Notes: generated by a model not told the origin, from the letters alone. Shown: positions 1-7,062, counted from the stretch's first letter. The stretch is 11,010 nucleotides of DNA from Candidatus Coatesiibacteriota bacterium (GCA_014728185.1 WJMB01000018.1:1-11010), one strand, 5' to 3'. A program made the numbers and translations.

Positions 1-1947
1 GGCCTTGTCCAGTTTGCTCCCGGCGCCGGGACCGGCGACGACCAGATCGGTGTTGCCCGAGACCGAAGATGCGGTGTCGGCGCCGGCGGCGCGGGCCGCC
101 TCCTCGTATTCACCTCGGGGTCGGGAGAGCTTGCCGGTGAAAACAATGGTCAGCCCGGCCAGGGGTCCGGTGGAGGCGTTTTCCTCGACCTCCAGCGTCG
201 GCTCGATCCCCGCGGCTTTCAAGCGTTCGATGAGCAGTTGATTGCCCTCGGCGGCGAAGAAGTCGATCACGGCGGCGGCCATCGTCGGGCCGACCCCCTC
301 GACGGTGGTGAGTTCATCCTCGCCGGCGGCGGCCAGGGCGTCCAGCGAGCCGAAGCGTCGCGCCAGCAGGCGGGCCGTCGTCGAGCCGACGTTGGGGATG
401 CCCAGGGCGTAGATCAGGTTGGGCAGCTCGACGCCCCGGGCGGCGTCGACGGCGTCGACAAGATTTTCCGCCGAGGTCTCGGCGAAGCCCTCGAGGGGCT
501 CGATCTGCTCCGGGGCAAGCTCGAAGAGGTCCGCGATGTCCTCGATCAGCCCGGCCTCGAGGAGTTTGTCGATCACCCTGGGTCCCAGGCCCTCGATGTC
601 CAGCCCCGCTCGCGAGGCGAAGTGGAAGATGCGCGAGCGCACCTGGGCCGGGCAGTCGGCGTTGACGCAGCGCCAGGCGACCTCGTCGGGCAGACGCACG
701 GCGGGACGGCCGCAGGCCGGGCAGTTGTCGGGCATGGTGAAGGGGCGCTCGTCACCGTCGCGCTCTTCGACCAGGGGTCGGACGACCTCGGGTATCACGT
801 CGCCGGCGCGCTGGATGAGTACCCGGTCGCCGATGAGCACCCCGAGACGCTCGACCTCGTCTGCGTTGTGCAGGCTGGCAGAGGAGACGGTCACCCCGCC
901 CACGGTTACCGGCTCGAGCACCGCCACCGGGGTCAGCACGCCGGTGCGGCCCACCGAGACCTCGATATCCTCGAGGCGGGTGACGGCGCGTCGCGGCGGG
1001 TACTTCCAGGCCACGGCCCAGCGTGGACTGCGGGACACCGCGCCCAGGCGCTCGCGCAGGGCCAGCTCGTCGACCTTGACCACCACGCCGTCGGTCTCGT
1101 GCTCCAGCTCAGTGCGGCGGGTCAGTAGCTCCTCGTAGTAATCGCGCACCGCGGCGGGTTCGGCGGTGCGCCGCACGGGGTGATTGACCGGCAGTCCCCA
1201 GCTTCGCAGGCGCTCGAAACAGGCCGAATGGCTCTCCAGGCCGTAATCGGCCGCCCGGGCCAGGTTGTAGGTCAGAAAACGCAGCGGGCGTCGCGCCGTG
1301 ACGGCCGGATCAAGCTGCCTCAGGCTTCCCGCCGCCGCGTTCCTGGGGTTCTTGAACTCCTTTTCACCCTCGGCGGCGCGCTCTTTGTTGAGCGCGATGA
1401 AGTCGGCGACGCTGATGAAGACCTCGCCGGTGATCACCGCCAGGGATGGCGGGTTTTCGTCCTCGGGGACGCGCAGCCGTAGCGGAATCGCCCGGATGGT
1501 ACGCACGTTGGACAGCACACCCTCGCCGCGGCGGCCGTCGCCCCGGGTCGAGGCCTGGACCAGCAGTCCGTCTTCGTAGACCAGCTCCAGGGCCAGGCCG
1601 TCGATCTTGGGCTCGCAGACCAGCTCGGGGAGGTCGCCGTCGAGCCCCTCGCGCACCCGGCGCAGCCAGTCGTTGAACTCGCCCTCCTCCAGCACGTTGG
1701 CCAGGGAGAGCATGGGCTCGCGGTGCTCGACGGTGGGGAAGGCGTCGCTGGGTTCGGCGCCGACGCGTTGCGTGGGCGAGTCCGGGGTGATCAGCTCGGG
1801 GTGCTCGGACTCGAGCGCCTGCAACTCGCGCAGCACCTCGTCGTAACGGGCGTCGGTCAGCTCGGGCTCGTTGAGGACGTAGTAGGCGTGGTTGGCCCGG
1901 CGCAGTGTCTCGACGAGTTCGGTATGCCTGCGGGCGGGGTCGCTCAT
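1..1947 (-). CDS. ligA: NAD-dependent DNA ligase LigA (C-terminus cut by window edge)
   Basis: Cytoplasmic enzyme that seals nicks in duplex DNA using NAD+, needed for joining Okazaki fragments and for repair. The 649 codons visible run in family order. The adenylation domain has the nucleotide-accepting lysine K114 in CEPKIDG, the same place as K115 of E. coli LigA. An OB fold and a zinc finger with C409, C412, C427 and C432 follow, then helix-hairpin-helix repeats, then a BRCT domain starting near residue 592 (TGKLSRPREE, later the conserved GSKLDKA). LigA is usually about 670 residues, so only some 20-30 are missing at the left edge. The ATG at 1947 is preceded by GGAGG five bases upstream. 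It overlaps the stop of the preceding membrane-protein gene as ATGA, implying coupled translation. No inactivating change is seen. Confidence 0.97.
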   Translation of the reverse strand, partial: MSDPARRHTELVETLRRANHAYYVLNEPELTDARYDEVLRELQALESEHPELITPDSPTQRVGAEPSDAFPTVEHREPMLSLANVLEEGEFNDWLRRVREGLDGDLPELVCEPKIDGLALELVYEDGLLVQASTRGDGRRGEGVLSNVRTIRAIPLRLRVPEDENPPSLAVITGEVFISVADFIALNKERAAEGEKEFKNPRNAAAGSLRQLDPAVTARRPLRFLTYNLARAADYGLESHSACFERLRSWGLPVNHPVRRTAEPAAVRDYYEELLTRRTELEHETDGVVVKVDELALRERLGAVSRSPRWAVAWKYPPRRAVTRLEDIEVSVGRTGVLTPVAVLEPVTVGGVTVSSASLHNADEVERLGVLIGDRVLIQRAGDVIPEVVRPLVEERDGDERPFTMPDNCPACGRPAVRLPDEVAWRCVNADCPAQVRSRIFHFASRAGLDIEGLGPRVIDKLLEAGLIEDIADLFELAPEQIEPLEGFAETSAENLVDAVDAARGVELPNLIYALGIPNVGSTTARLLARRFGSLDALAAAGEDELTTVEGVGPTMAAAVIDFFAAEGNQLLIERLKAAGIEPTLEVEENASTGPLAGLTIVFTGKLSRPRGEYEEAARAAGADTASSVSGNTDLVVAGPGAGSKLDKA

Positions 1948-2423
1948 CGCCGCCTCCGCCGTTTGGACCGGCCGCTGTGGTAGACGGCGGCGGTGGTCAG
2001 GGTCTGCACGAGGATGAACACCAGCCAGGTCAGCGACCAGCGGGCCAGGCGGGGGAAGGGCTGGTCCTCCAGGAAGGCGGTCAGGCCGAGCAGGGGCAGC
2101 AGGTTGACCGCGGCCCAGAGCAGCCCGCCGTAGATCAGCCCCTTGAGCCAGACCCGGTGGGGCAGTTTGCGGGCCAGCAGGCCGTAGACGTAGGCCGCCG
2201 CCACGGCCTCGATGAGAAAGAACAGGCCGTAAATCACCGCGTCCCAGAAGCCCAGTCCCCCGGCCAGGCCGGGGTAGAGGTCGCCGATGCCCGGTCCCAG
2301 GTCGAAAACCCCGCGTACCAAAAACTGGGCCAGCAGGCTGGCCCCGCCGCCGATCGCCCCCGCCGCCAGGGCGCGGGCCGCCGTCGGTTCGTTGGCTTCG
2401 GGCTGTCGGGGTTTCTCGCCGAT
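1944..2423 (-). CDS. Four-helix membrane protein, unrecognised, apparent ATC start
   Basis: I do not recognise a family. The frame encodes four likely membrane helices: about residues 17-36 (Gly/Ala-rich), 58-84, 93-114 and 129-149. It ends in a strongly basic tail, RSKRRRRR, which should stay in the cytoplasm. Its TGA overlaps the ligA ATG by four bases. The start is a problem: no ATG or GTG exists on this strand in any frame between this gene and the preceding stop, and the only TTG (2319-2321) falls inside or after the first helix. I chose ATC at 2421-2423 because GGGAGG lies four bases upstream and the resulting protein has a short polar N-terminus before helix 1, giving 159 residues. The in-frame TTG would give 125 residues and lose helix 1. 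Coding is likely; the start is uncertain. Confidence 0.62.
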   Translation of the reverse strand: MGEKPRQPEANEPTAARALAAGAIGGGASLLAQFLVRGVFDLGPGIGDLYPGLAGGLGFWDAVIYGLFFLIEAVAAAYVYGLLARKLPHRVWLKGLIYGGLLWAAVNLLPLLGLTAFLEDQPFPRLARWSLTWLVFILVQTLTTAAVYHSGRSKRRRRR

Positions 2424-2427
2424 GGCT

Positions 2428-2455
2428 CCTCCCGGCGAATCTATCGCCGCCGGAG
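2428..2455 (-). promoter_or_regulatory. Shine-Dalgarno inside a possible hairpin, before the ATC-start gene
   Basis: On the minus strand the GGGAGG ribosome site (2428-2433) lies partly in the 3' arm of a stem. CCGGCG (2448-2453) pairs with CGCCGG (2432-2437), extended by two more pairs past a one-base bulge, with a 10-base loop. In RNA this could partly hide the ribosome site and lower translation of the membrane protein. The pairing is seen in the sequence; any regulatory effect is inference, and short GC stems are common in DNA this rich in GC. Confidence 0.35.
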
Positions 2456-2578
2456 AACGGCCCCGGGTTCCCGGACGGTCGTGTCTCGACGGCGGGGTTC
2501 TGAGAAGACGGGCTGAAGTGTTTGCGAGCGCTTATCTCGGGGGTGATTCGAGTGATGACCGTATCTATATCCCCGACG

Positions 2579-3187
2579 CTAGTTCAGCGGCTCGCCGCTG
2601 ACGGCGTCGACGACGCGGCGCAGGATACGGCCGCGGGGGTCTTCGACAACCTCCCCCTCGTCGAGCAACGGGGTGTCGATATACAGCGTCACCTCCCAGA
2701 CCAGCCGGCGTTCCGCGTCGCCGGGCCGGGTGGTCAGCCGGTAGCTCTCCAGCCGGACCCCGTTGGCCGCGTTGAGCTCTTCACCCGCATCGCGCAGGGC
2801 CGCCTCGGCGGCGGTGCGGCTGCCCAGCTCGGGTTCGGCGGGCCAGGCCGGCGGCCCCTGACCGGGTAGCAGCTTCTCCGGGGGGAAGGGGGCCTCGACC
2901 AGGCCGCTGGGGCTCAGGTAGACGCGCAGCAGCTCCCCGGTGTTCGGGGAGTGGAAGCTGTAGATCCAGTTGCCGCAAAGGCCGTCGCCGAACTCTCCGC
3001 CGGAGTCCATCCCCAGCACCTCGTAGAGTCGGGCGCCGGGCAGCAGCTCCTCGGCCCGCTCCCGAACCTCGTCCCAGCGCTCCCGGGAGTCGACCACGGA
3101 GGTGTTCTGGATGGGCGGCGGGGGGTCGCCGCAGGCCGTCAGCAGCAGGACGGCGATCAGCAGGGGGAGTTCAGCGTGACGTGGCAT
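2579..3187 (-). CDS. Putative lipoprotein, 202 aa, unknown function
   Basis: The N-terminus is a lipoprotein signal: a short polar start, hydrophobic stretch LLIAVLLL, then lipobox LTAC with the lipidated cysteine at C19, followed by GDPPPP, a flexible linker. The mature protein is soluble and should be anchored in a membrane facing the periplasm. The C-terminal third (ERRLVWEVTLYIDTPLLD, ending RRVVDAVSGEPLN) resembles the strand pattern of PepSY-like modules, where a predicted-strand WEV is followed by a D-A-x-(S/T)-G-E turn. I offer this only as a weak likeness. The ATG lies 17 bases inside the end of the upstream GlmU-like gene and has no strong ribosome site of its own, so coupling is likely. 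A 155-base gap follows before the next gene. The lipoprotein call is good; the function is unknown. Confidence 0.8.
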   Translation of the reverse strand: MPRHAELPLLIAVLLLTACGDPPPPIQNTSVVDSRERWDEVRERAEELLPGARLYEVLGMDSGGEFGDGLCGNWIYSFHSPNTGELLRVYLSPSGLVEAPFPPEKLLPGQGPPAWPAEPELGSRTAAEAALRDAGEELNAANGVRLESYRLTTRPGDAERRLVWEVTLYIDTPLLDEGEVVEDPRGRILRRVVDAVSGEPLN

Positions 3188-4397
3188 GGCGGTGGAAGAG
3201 CTCGGTGATCAGGGTGGCCAGGGCGTCGTCCAACTCGACGCCGCGTCGGGCCATCGCGCGGCGGGCGGTCTCCAGGGCTTTGTCCAGGCGGTGGACGGCG
3301 ACGCCTTCGCGGCTGGACCAACTGAAGGGCGGCAGCCAACCGGAGAGCACGGGTTGGTCGAAGACGTTGCAGAAGGCGCCCAGGCAGGCTCCGGTGCCGA
3401 TCAGCGTGCCGATGCCGGTCTTGGTGTGGTCGCCGATGAAGCAGCCCACCTTGAGGCTGCCCGAGTCGACCCGGCCGATCGGGGTGTGGACGCGCACCGC
3501 GCCGTAGTTGTTCTTGAGGTCGGAGTTGGTCGTCCCAGCGCCCAGGTTGACCCATTCGCCCAGATAGGCGTGGCCGAGGAAGCCGTAGTGGTGCTTGTTG
3601 ACGTGGTCGGAAAGCAGGCTCTCCTCGATCTCGCCGGCCAGACGGCAGTCACGGCCCACGCTGGTGCCGGGACGGATCAGCGCCGCGTCGAGTATGGTCT
3701 TTGCGCCGATGAAGCAGGGACCTTCCAGTCGGCTGGGAGCCTTGACTCGGGATCCGGCCGCGACGACCACGGGGCCTTCGGCTGCGTCGAGGATCACCCC
3801 GGGTTCCATCACGGCGCCCTCCTCGACGAAGACCAGACCGGGATCGCCCAGGACGGTTGCGGGAGGCGCGTTTCTGCGCCGACCAGCGGTGTAGTCGGCG
3901 TACTCGGCTCGCAACACCTCGGCGTTGGCGGAGACCAGCTCCCAGGGGTGATTCAACAGGACGTCGGAACGGGGGCTCCGCCCCAGGGCGGGCAGCTCGG
4001 GCGCCAGTTTTTCAGTATAGCCGTCGCAAGTGAGTTCAAACTCGGTCATGTCCAGCCCCGCCGGTGGCCGGAACCAGACCAGGCGCGAACCGTGGGGACC
4101 CTCGACAAACTCGCCGGCGGCGTCCCGCTCCGACCCTATCCGCCCGGCCACCTCCGCCGGATTCCGCAGAGCGGCGTTGACGAAAACCGTCTCGCCGTCG
4201 GTTGCTCCCGGGGTGTAGAGGCTGTCGGTCACCTGTGACCGCAGATCCTCTCGGGGCCACCAGAGAGCATCGCCGAAGGCCGCCGCCAGACGGTCGGCCA
4301 ACTCGCCGTAGCCCAGCTTGAGCCGCCAGAGGGGACGGAAATCGACCAGCGGCGCGAAGCCGCGGTGGGCGCTGTCTTCGAAGATGACGAAGCTCAT
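3171..4397 (-). CDS. GlmU-like sugar nucleotidyltransferase/acyltransferase with left-handed beta-helix
   Basis: This resembles the alternative GlmU-like family (TIGR03991 type) known mainly from Bacteroidetes, proposed to act on sugar-1-phosphates for UDP-GlcNAc synthesis. The N-terminal part (about 1-180) begins MSFVIFEDS with RPLWRLKLG at 21-29, as in that family. It lacks the GxGTRM loop of classical GlmU. From about residue 185 hexapeptide-type repeats form a left-handed beta-helix. The diagnostic segment from N267 to G299 includes NKHHYGFLGH, GEWVNLGAGT and DLKNNYG, comparable to the KHLxYLGDA and GAGT regions of GlmU acetyltransferase domains. IGDHTKTGIGTLIGTGA follows at 321-337. I start at the ATG at 4397 rather than at a longer upstream frame that would run through the SPOR gene. 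It lies four bases after that gene's stop and overlaps the next gene by 17 bases. The substrate is unproven. Confidence 0.88.
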   Translation of the reverse strand: MSFVIFEDSAHRGFAPLVDFRPLWRLKLGYGELADRLAAAFGDALWWPREDLRSQVTDSLYTPGATDGETVFVNAALRNPAEVAGRIGSERDAAGEFVEGPHGSRLVWFRPPAGLDMTEFELTCDGYTEKLAPELPALGRSPRSDVLLNHPWELVSANAEVLRAEYADYTAGRRRNAPPATVLGDPGLVFVEEGAVMEPGVILDAAEGPVVVAAGSRVKAPSRLEGPCFIGAKTILDAALIRPGTSVGRDCRLAGEIEESLLSDHVNKHHYGFLGHAYLGEWVNLGAGTTNSDLKNNYGAVRVHTPIGRVDSGSLKVGCFIGDHTKTGIGTLIGTGACLGAFCNVFDQPVLSGWLPPFSWSSREGVAVHRLDKALETARRAMARRGVELDDALATLITELFHRHATSR

Positions 4398-4401
4398 GGA
4401 C

Positions 4402-4863
4402 CTACTGTACGATGCGGGTGGCGGCGATCCAGCAATCGGCGTAGCCGGCGCCGCGGGCCTGGTTGCGCAGGGTCTCGGCCTCGGCCCGGGTGGCGCAATC
4501 GCCGGCGCGGACCTTCCAGTAGCCGTCCAGGTACTCGACGTAGACCGGCACACCGAGGATTGTCTGCGCCTCGGAGGCCAGCTCCCGGGCGCGGCTCTCG
4601 TTGGTCGAGGCCAACAGCTGGATGCGGAAGCCGTCGGCGTTGGCGATGGCCTCGGCCGTGTCGGTTTCGGTGTCGTCGGGGACGGTGAAGGTCACCAACT
4701 CACCCTCCTCGACGGTATCGGCGTCGGTGATGATCTCGCCCTCGATGACCGTATCCTCGATGATCTCGTCCCCTTCATCGTCGTCGGGTCGACAACCGGC
4801 GACGGAGATCAGTAGAACGAGGGCGAGAACGAAGAGTATGCTGCGGGGGTAACGCGTCTGCAT
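4402..4863 (-). CDS. SPOR-domain lipoprotein
   Basis: SPOR domains bind septal peptidoglycan stripped of stem peptides, so this protein probably sits at the cell envelope. Residues 1-24 form a lipoprotein signal with lipobox VAGC and lipidation at C24. An acidic, low-complexity linker (DDDEGDE and on to about residue 75) follows. The SPOR domain at about 78-151 shows GFRIQLLAS, regularly spaced Arg/Ala in helix 1, and LDGYWKVRAGDCATRAEAE with the typical YWKVRAG core strand. The ATG at 4863 was chosen over an upstream in-frame ATG at 4965 because it has GGAGG eight bases upstream and gives a proper signal sequence; the longer version would bury the signal. It is the first gene of the minus-strand operon, just downstream of a consensus-like promoter, and is followed within four bases by the GlmU-like gene. 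Confidence 0.9.
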   Translation of the reverse strand: MQTRYPRSILFVLALVLLISVAGCRPDDDEGDEIIEDTVIEGEIITDADTVEEGELVTFTVPDDTETDTAEAIANADGFRIQLLASTNESRARELASEAQTILGVPVYVEYLDGYWKVRAGDCATRAEAETLRNQARGAGYADCWIAATRIVQ

Positions 4864-4914
4864 CGCGGCAACCTCCGGTGGGGCTCCGTGGAGCGGGGGA
4901 TTCCAATGGAGCTG

Positions 4915-4943
4915 ATTATAGACCAAGCGGGGTCCGGCGACAA
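4915..4943 (-). promoter_or_regulatory. Sigma70-type promoter of the SPOR-to-ligA operon
   Basis: On the minus strand there is a perfect TATAAT (4915-4920). Seventeen bases upstream of it lies TTGTCG (4938-4943), four of six matches to TTGACA. The predicted start is near 4908, giving a leader of about 45 bases before the SPOR lipoprotein ATG. Position, spacing and strand all fit; no expression data are available. Confidence 0.75.
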
Positions 4944-5242
4944 GGCGGGACAACCGTTCATCCACTTCTTCATCTACATCTACGCCCCAGCGCGGAAAAC
5001 ATCACCAAATCGCAACCGATCAGGTAAATGCCGAGGTGGTCACTTAGTGGTAACGGATTTGTATTGTCTTGTAATACATTCAAATAAAGGTGGTTAGAAG
5101 GTAATCAGGTGTGCACGTCGATTGAGCTGGTTGTATCGTATATATGGGTTTCCACAACCCTTGGATGCACCTTTTGACGTCTCGGTGCTCATTCTTCAAC
5201 TGCTTGACTCTATCAGCCCCTAAGGAACCAATTGACGTTCCT

Positions 5243-5266
5243 ATAAAACCAACCAGCGTTGGTTGG
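5243..5266 (-). terminator. Possible weak leftward intrinsic terminator
   Basis: On the minus strand CCAACCA and TGGTTGG (5249-5255 and 5260-5266) form a 7-base-pair stem with a four-base loop, followed directly by TTTTATAG. The stem is short and the T-run has only four bases, so it would be a weak terminator. If real, it would end a transcript starting at the leftward sigma54-like promoter after about 240 bases. It also lies inside a short open frame (5080-5376 minus), so both cannot be functional as read. Confidence 0.3.
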
Positions 5267-5437
5267 AAAAGACCGCGAACCGCAGCCCTGTTCGACAGAA
5301 CCTCGTACCAGCCGCTTCTACCTGAAAAGGCGTTTCTATTTGCAGATAACTGGTTCAGGATCGCTTGCGAGGCCATGCCGATAACCCGCCGAGACCCCGG
5401 CGGCCGTTAGCACCTTAGCCCACATCCTCGCCCGGCG

Positions 5438-5454
5438 TTGGCACATTTCTTGCA
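5438..5454 (+). promoter_or_regulatory. Sigma54-like promoter, rightward
   Basis: TTGGCACATTTCTTGCA matches the sigma54 consensus TGGCAC-N5-TTGC at every conserved position. The GG at 5440-5441 is the -24 element and the GC at 5452-5453 the -12 element. The predicted start is near 5465, at the edge of the central hairpin. The conserved dyad block at 5385-5404 lies about 60-80 bases upstream of that start, a plausible site for a sigma54 activator. No gene follows rightward for more than a kilobase, so any product would be non-coding RNA or very short. The sequence match is strong; activity is unproven. Confidence 0.55.
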
Positions 5455-5495
5455 GCAGGGCGGGTCGCGGCCTGGTGGCGGGCCGCGCGGGACTC

Positions 5496-5512
5496 CGCAA
5501 GAAATGTGCCAA
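5496..5512 (-). promoter_or_regulatory. Sigma54-like promoter, leftward, facing the other copy
   Basis: This is the inverted copy of the rightward sigma54-like site. On the minus strand TGGCAC (5506-5511) and TTGC (5497-5500) are separated by five bases. The predicted start is near 5485, only about 20 bases from the predicted start of the opposing promoter, so the two transcripts would be complementary at their 5' ends. The dyad block copy at 5557-5576 lies about 70-90 bases upstream of that start. No recognised gene lies downstream on this strand before 4863. Confidence 0.55.
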
Positions 5513-5676
5513 CGCCCGCCCGTCATGAACAGAACGGGGCGGTTTTGCCGGTTGCCGCCGCCGGGGTCTCGGCGGGCGGCCGCCTTGCCTGTTTGACGGC
5601 CCCCTGTCCGGCGTGGCATTCCTCGATTGGTTTTCGCAGGAGTCGTGAAGGGGTCACTGGTGAGCTGCTTATCTAC

Positions 5677-5701
5677 AATTAAGCTCGATAATTAAGCTCG
5701 A
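5677..5701. repeat. 12-base direct repeat
   Basis: AATTAAGCTCGA occurs twice (5677-5688 and 5690-5701), separated by a single T. It could be a small slippage duplication or a pair of protein-binding sites. Nothing nearby explains it. Confidence 0.7.
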
Positions 5702-6549
5702 CCGACTCAGCGGTTGTGAGACATTGTGTTGTTGAAGCCTCGCGCGATGCGCCGTAATATCTGCACTGGATTGTTTCGTGACAGTGAGTTCTGCCGTCCA
5801 GCTAAATAAAACTGGCTTCACACACGATCCCGGACCAGCTAGTTACAACTCGAAACACCGCCCCACTTCGCAAAAGCGGCTGAGCAAAAGCGCCTGATAA
5901 ATGACAATGACGAAGAAAGAGAAGGCTCTTGTCTTCAAATGCCAGTGCTTACTCGTTACATATGTATGCTATTAGGCTATTTGAGATCGACGCATCTTCA
6001 TCGAGGCCGATAGTAACAAGCAGTTCCTTGTTGAGCGCCGAGAAATCAACACGGGCATCATGGAAATGTGGAAACCCACTTGACCCGCCGCAAACAGCTC
6101 TTTCGAGGTGCAAACCTGATTGCCCTGCAACTGCTGATAATTGAACGATATTCAGTAACAGCATGGTCCGTGACAGTTAAATGATCCCTAAAAACTATAG
6201 GATAATCACACGTGTTTGAACAGGCATGTATTGCTAATAGCTAGATATATAGTAGCTTGTAGCTGTGCTGGTTATTCCTGTTTGTGCGTTGCCTGGTGGC
6301 ATAAAAGATGTTCTCTAAGCGGACGCTTCCAATACAACGCTCTGTTTCGGGAAGTCGCGACTCCTGATTTGCATCCCGGGCATCCCAGGAAAAAAAGAGA
6401 CTAAACGCTTTTACAATTACGACTTTAGCAGATATCAAAACGTTTGCATATCGAGCTGGAGCCTTTCGTGAGGTGATTGTCAGCACTTTCTTTCAAAACG
6501 CTGCTCTTTTGCGTTTTCGACGTAGATTCAGTTTCAGGTGATAATCCCA

Positions 6550-6593
6550 AAACTAAAAACATAGACAAAGGCCGGATCGTGATCGATCCGGCC
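6550..6593 (-). terminator. Intrinsic terminator after the tyrosine-rich gene pair
   Basis: On the minus strand a perfect 10-base-pair stem (GGCCGGATCG with CGATCCGGCC, 6584-6593 and 6570-6579) with a four-base loop is followed by a T-rich tract (TTTGTCTATGTTTTTAG). It begins 22 bases after the stop of the downstream tyrosine-rich gene and ends its transcription unit at the boundary with the low-GC stretch. Confidence 0.85.
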
Positions 6594-6615
6594 CCGCGAA
6601 CATGGCGTACTCGTC

Positions 6616-7062
6616 CTAGTAGCCGTAGCTGTCGTAGTAGTAGTAGTCGATGTCGGTGTCGGCCATGTTGTTGATGATGTTCATCGAGGTTTCGTGCTCC
6701 ATCATCATAGTGTCGTACATGATGTCGTAGGTTGTCTGGTCCATGGCGCCACCGCCCGAGGCCGCGGCTGTGCCGCCGGAGTAGCCCCCGCCGGTGGTGG
6801 TCGAGGCGTATTCGTCGTAGCTGTCGTAGGTGGTGTCCGAGGTGCCCCAGTAGAAGAACTGGCCCGAGGCGTAGTCGTAGTAGTACCAACTGTCGCTGGT
6901 GGGCTCGTAGGCGTAGTAGTAACCGCTGGCGGGCTCGTAGAAGTAGTAGTAGTAACCGTCGCTGGTGGCGTAGAGGCCCGAGGCCTCGTCGTAGTACCAA
7001 CCATCCTGGGCGACGGCGGTCAGCGCAGTAACGACAACGAGGAGCAACAGGATCTTCTTCAT
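6616..7062 (-). CDS. Secreted tyrosine-rich repeat protein, copy 2 (OCRE-like)
   Basis: A 148-residue protein with a Sec-type signal peptide, MKKILLLL..., predicted to be cut after AVA at residue 18. Tyrosine makes up 29 of 148 residues. Residues 22-72 carry aromatic octads on a spacing of about ten residues: WYYDEASG (22-29), YFYEPASG (40-47), YAYEPTSD (50-57) and YYYDYASG (60-67). A Ser/Thr/Gly-rich linker follows. The conserved C-terminal segment (107-148) has MDQTTY, EHETSMN, DIDYYYY and a final YGY. The octads resemble the eukaryotic OCRE repeat (YxYDxxTG), but I know no bacterial family with this layout. The ATG has GGAGG nine bases upstream. The gene lies downstream of its paralogue, probably on the same transcript, and is followed by a terminator. 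The function is unknown; a surface or matrix role is only a guess. Confidence 0.85.
   Translation of the reverse strand: MKKILLLLVVVTALTAVAQDGWYYDEASGLYATSDGYYYYFYEPASGYYYAYEPTSDSWYYYDYASGQFFYWGTSDTTYDSYDEYASTTTGGGYSGGTAAASGGGAMDQTTYDIMYDTMMMEHETSMNIINNMADTDIDYYYYDSYGY

Larger units (their letters stand above)
5385..5576. repeat. Nested inverted-repeat element, three concentric stems
   Basis: Two blocks occur once on each strand, arranged symmetrically. The outer arms are 20 bases and perfect (5385-5404 with 5557-5576; CCCGCCGAGA... on the plus strand). The inner arms are 19 bases and perfect (5435-5453 with 5497-5515; GCGTTGGCACATTTCTTGC). At the centre CGCGGCC (5466-5472) pairs with GGCCGCG (5481-5487). 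The spacers between outer and inner blocks differ in length (30 and 41 bases) and sequence, so this is two inverted copies of a two-block unit under selection on the blocks, not a recent simple duplication. The outer block itself holds a dyad, CCGCC-8-GGCGG. The element is GC-rich within a low-GC stretch. It may be a repeat family or a paired regulatory site. Confidence 0.9.
4944..6549. other. Low-GC stretch without a convincing gene
   Basis: About 1.6 kb in which I see no gene I can support. Two 60-base lines counted by hand are 33% GC (5041-5100) and 42% (5941-6000), against 75% for a line inside ligA. Short open frames exist on both strands (for example 5080-5376 minus, 5949-6164 minus, 6241-6486 minus). 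They lack good ribosome sites, overlap frames on the other strand, and match nothing I recognise. No tRNA, rRNA or recognisable riboswitch was seen. The stretch contains a GC-rich palindromic element (5385-5576), a small hairpin with T-run (5243-5266) and a 12-base direct repeat (5677-5701), described separately. It may be decayed foreign DNA or a non-coding region. Confidence 0.6.

Noticed and set aside
238..1128. 296-residue open frame on the plus strand
   Set aside because: It is antisense to ligA, whose motifs run without interruption on the minus strand.
3186..4238. 350-residue open frame on the plus strand
   Set aside because: It is antisense to the GlmU-like gene, which shows conserved beta-helix motifs.
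5080..5376. 98-residue open frame on the minus strand, beginning MASQAILNQL
   Set aside because: It could be expressed from the leftward sigma54-like promoter, but it has no clear ribosome site, overlaps an open frame of similar size on the other strand, contains a terminator-like hairpin and matches no family I know.
5949..6164. 71-residue minus-strand frame, and a plus-strand stretch in another frame reading FIEADSNKQFLVERREIN
   Set aside because: The plus-strand stretch looked faintly like the end of a membrane-fusion-type adaptor (VRREVKTG pattern), but stops break it on both sides and the likeness is too short to call a pseudogene.
6241..6486. 81-residue minus-strand open frame
   Set aside because: It has no ribosome site, no recognisable motif, and lies downstream of a strong terminator with no promoter seen.
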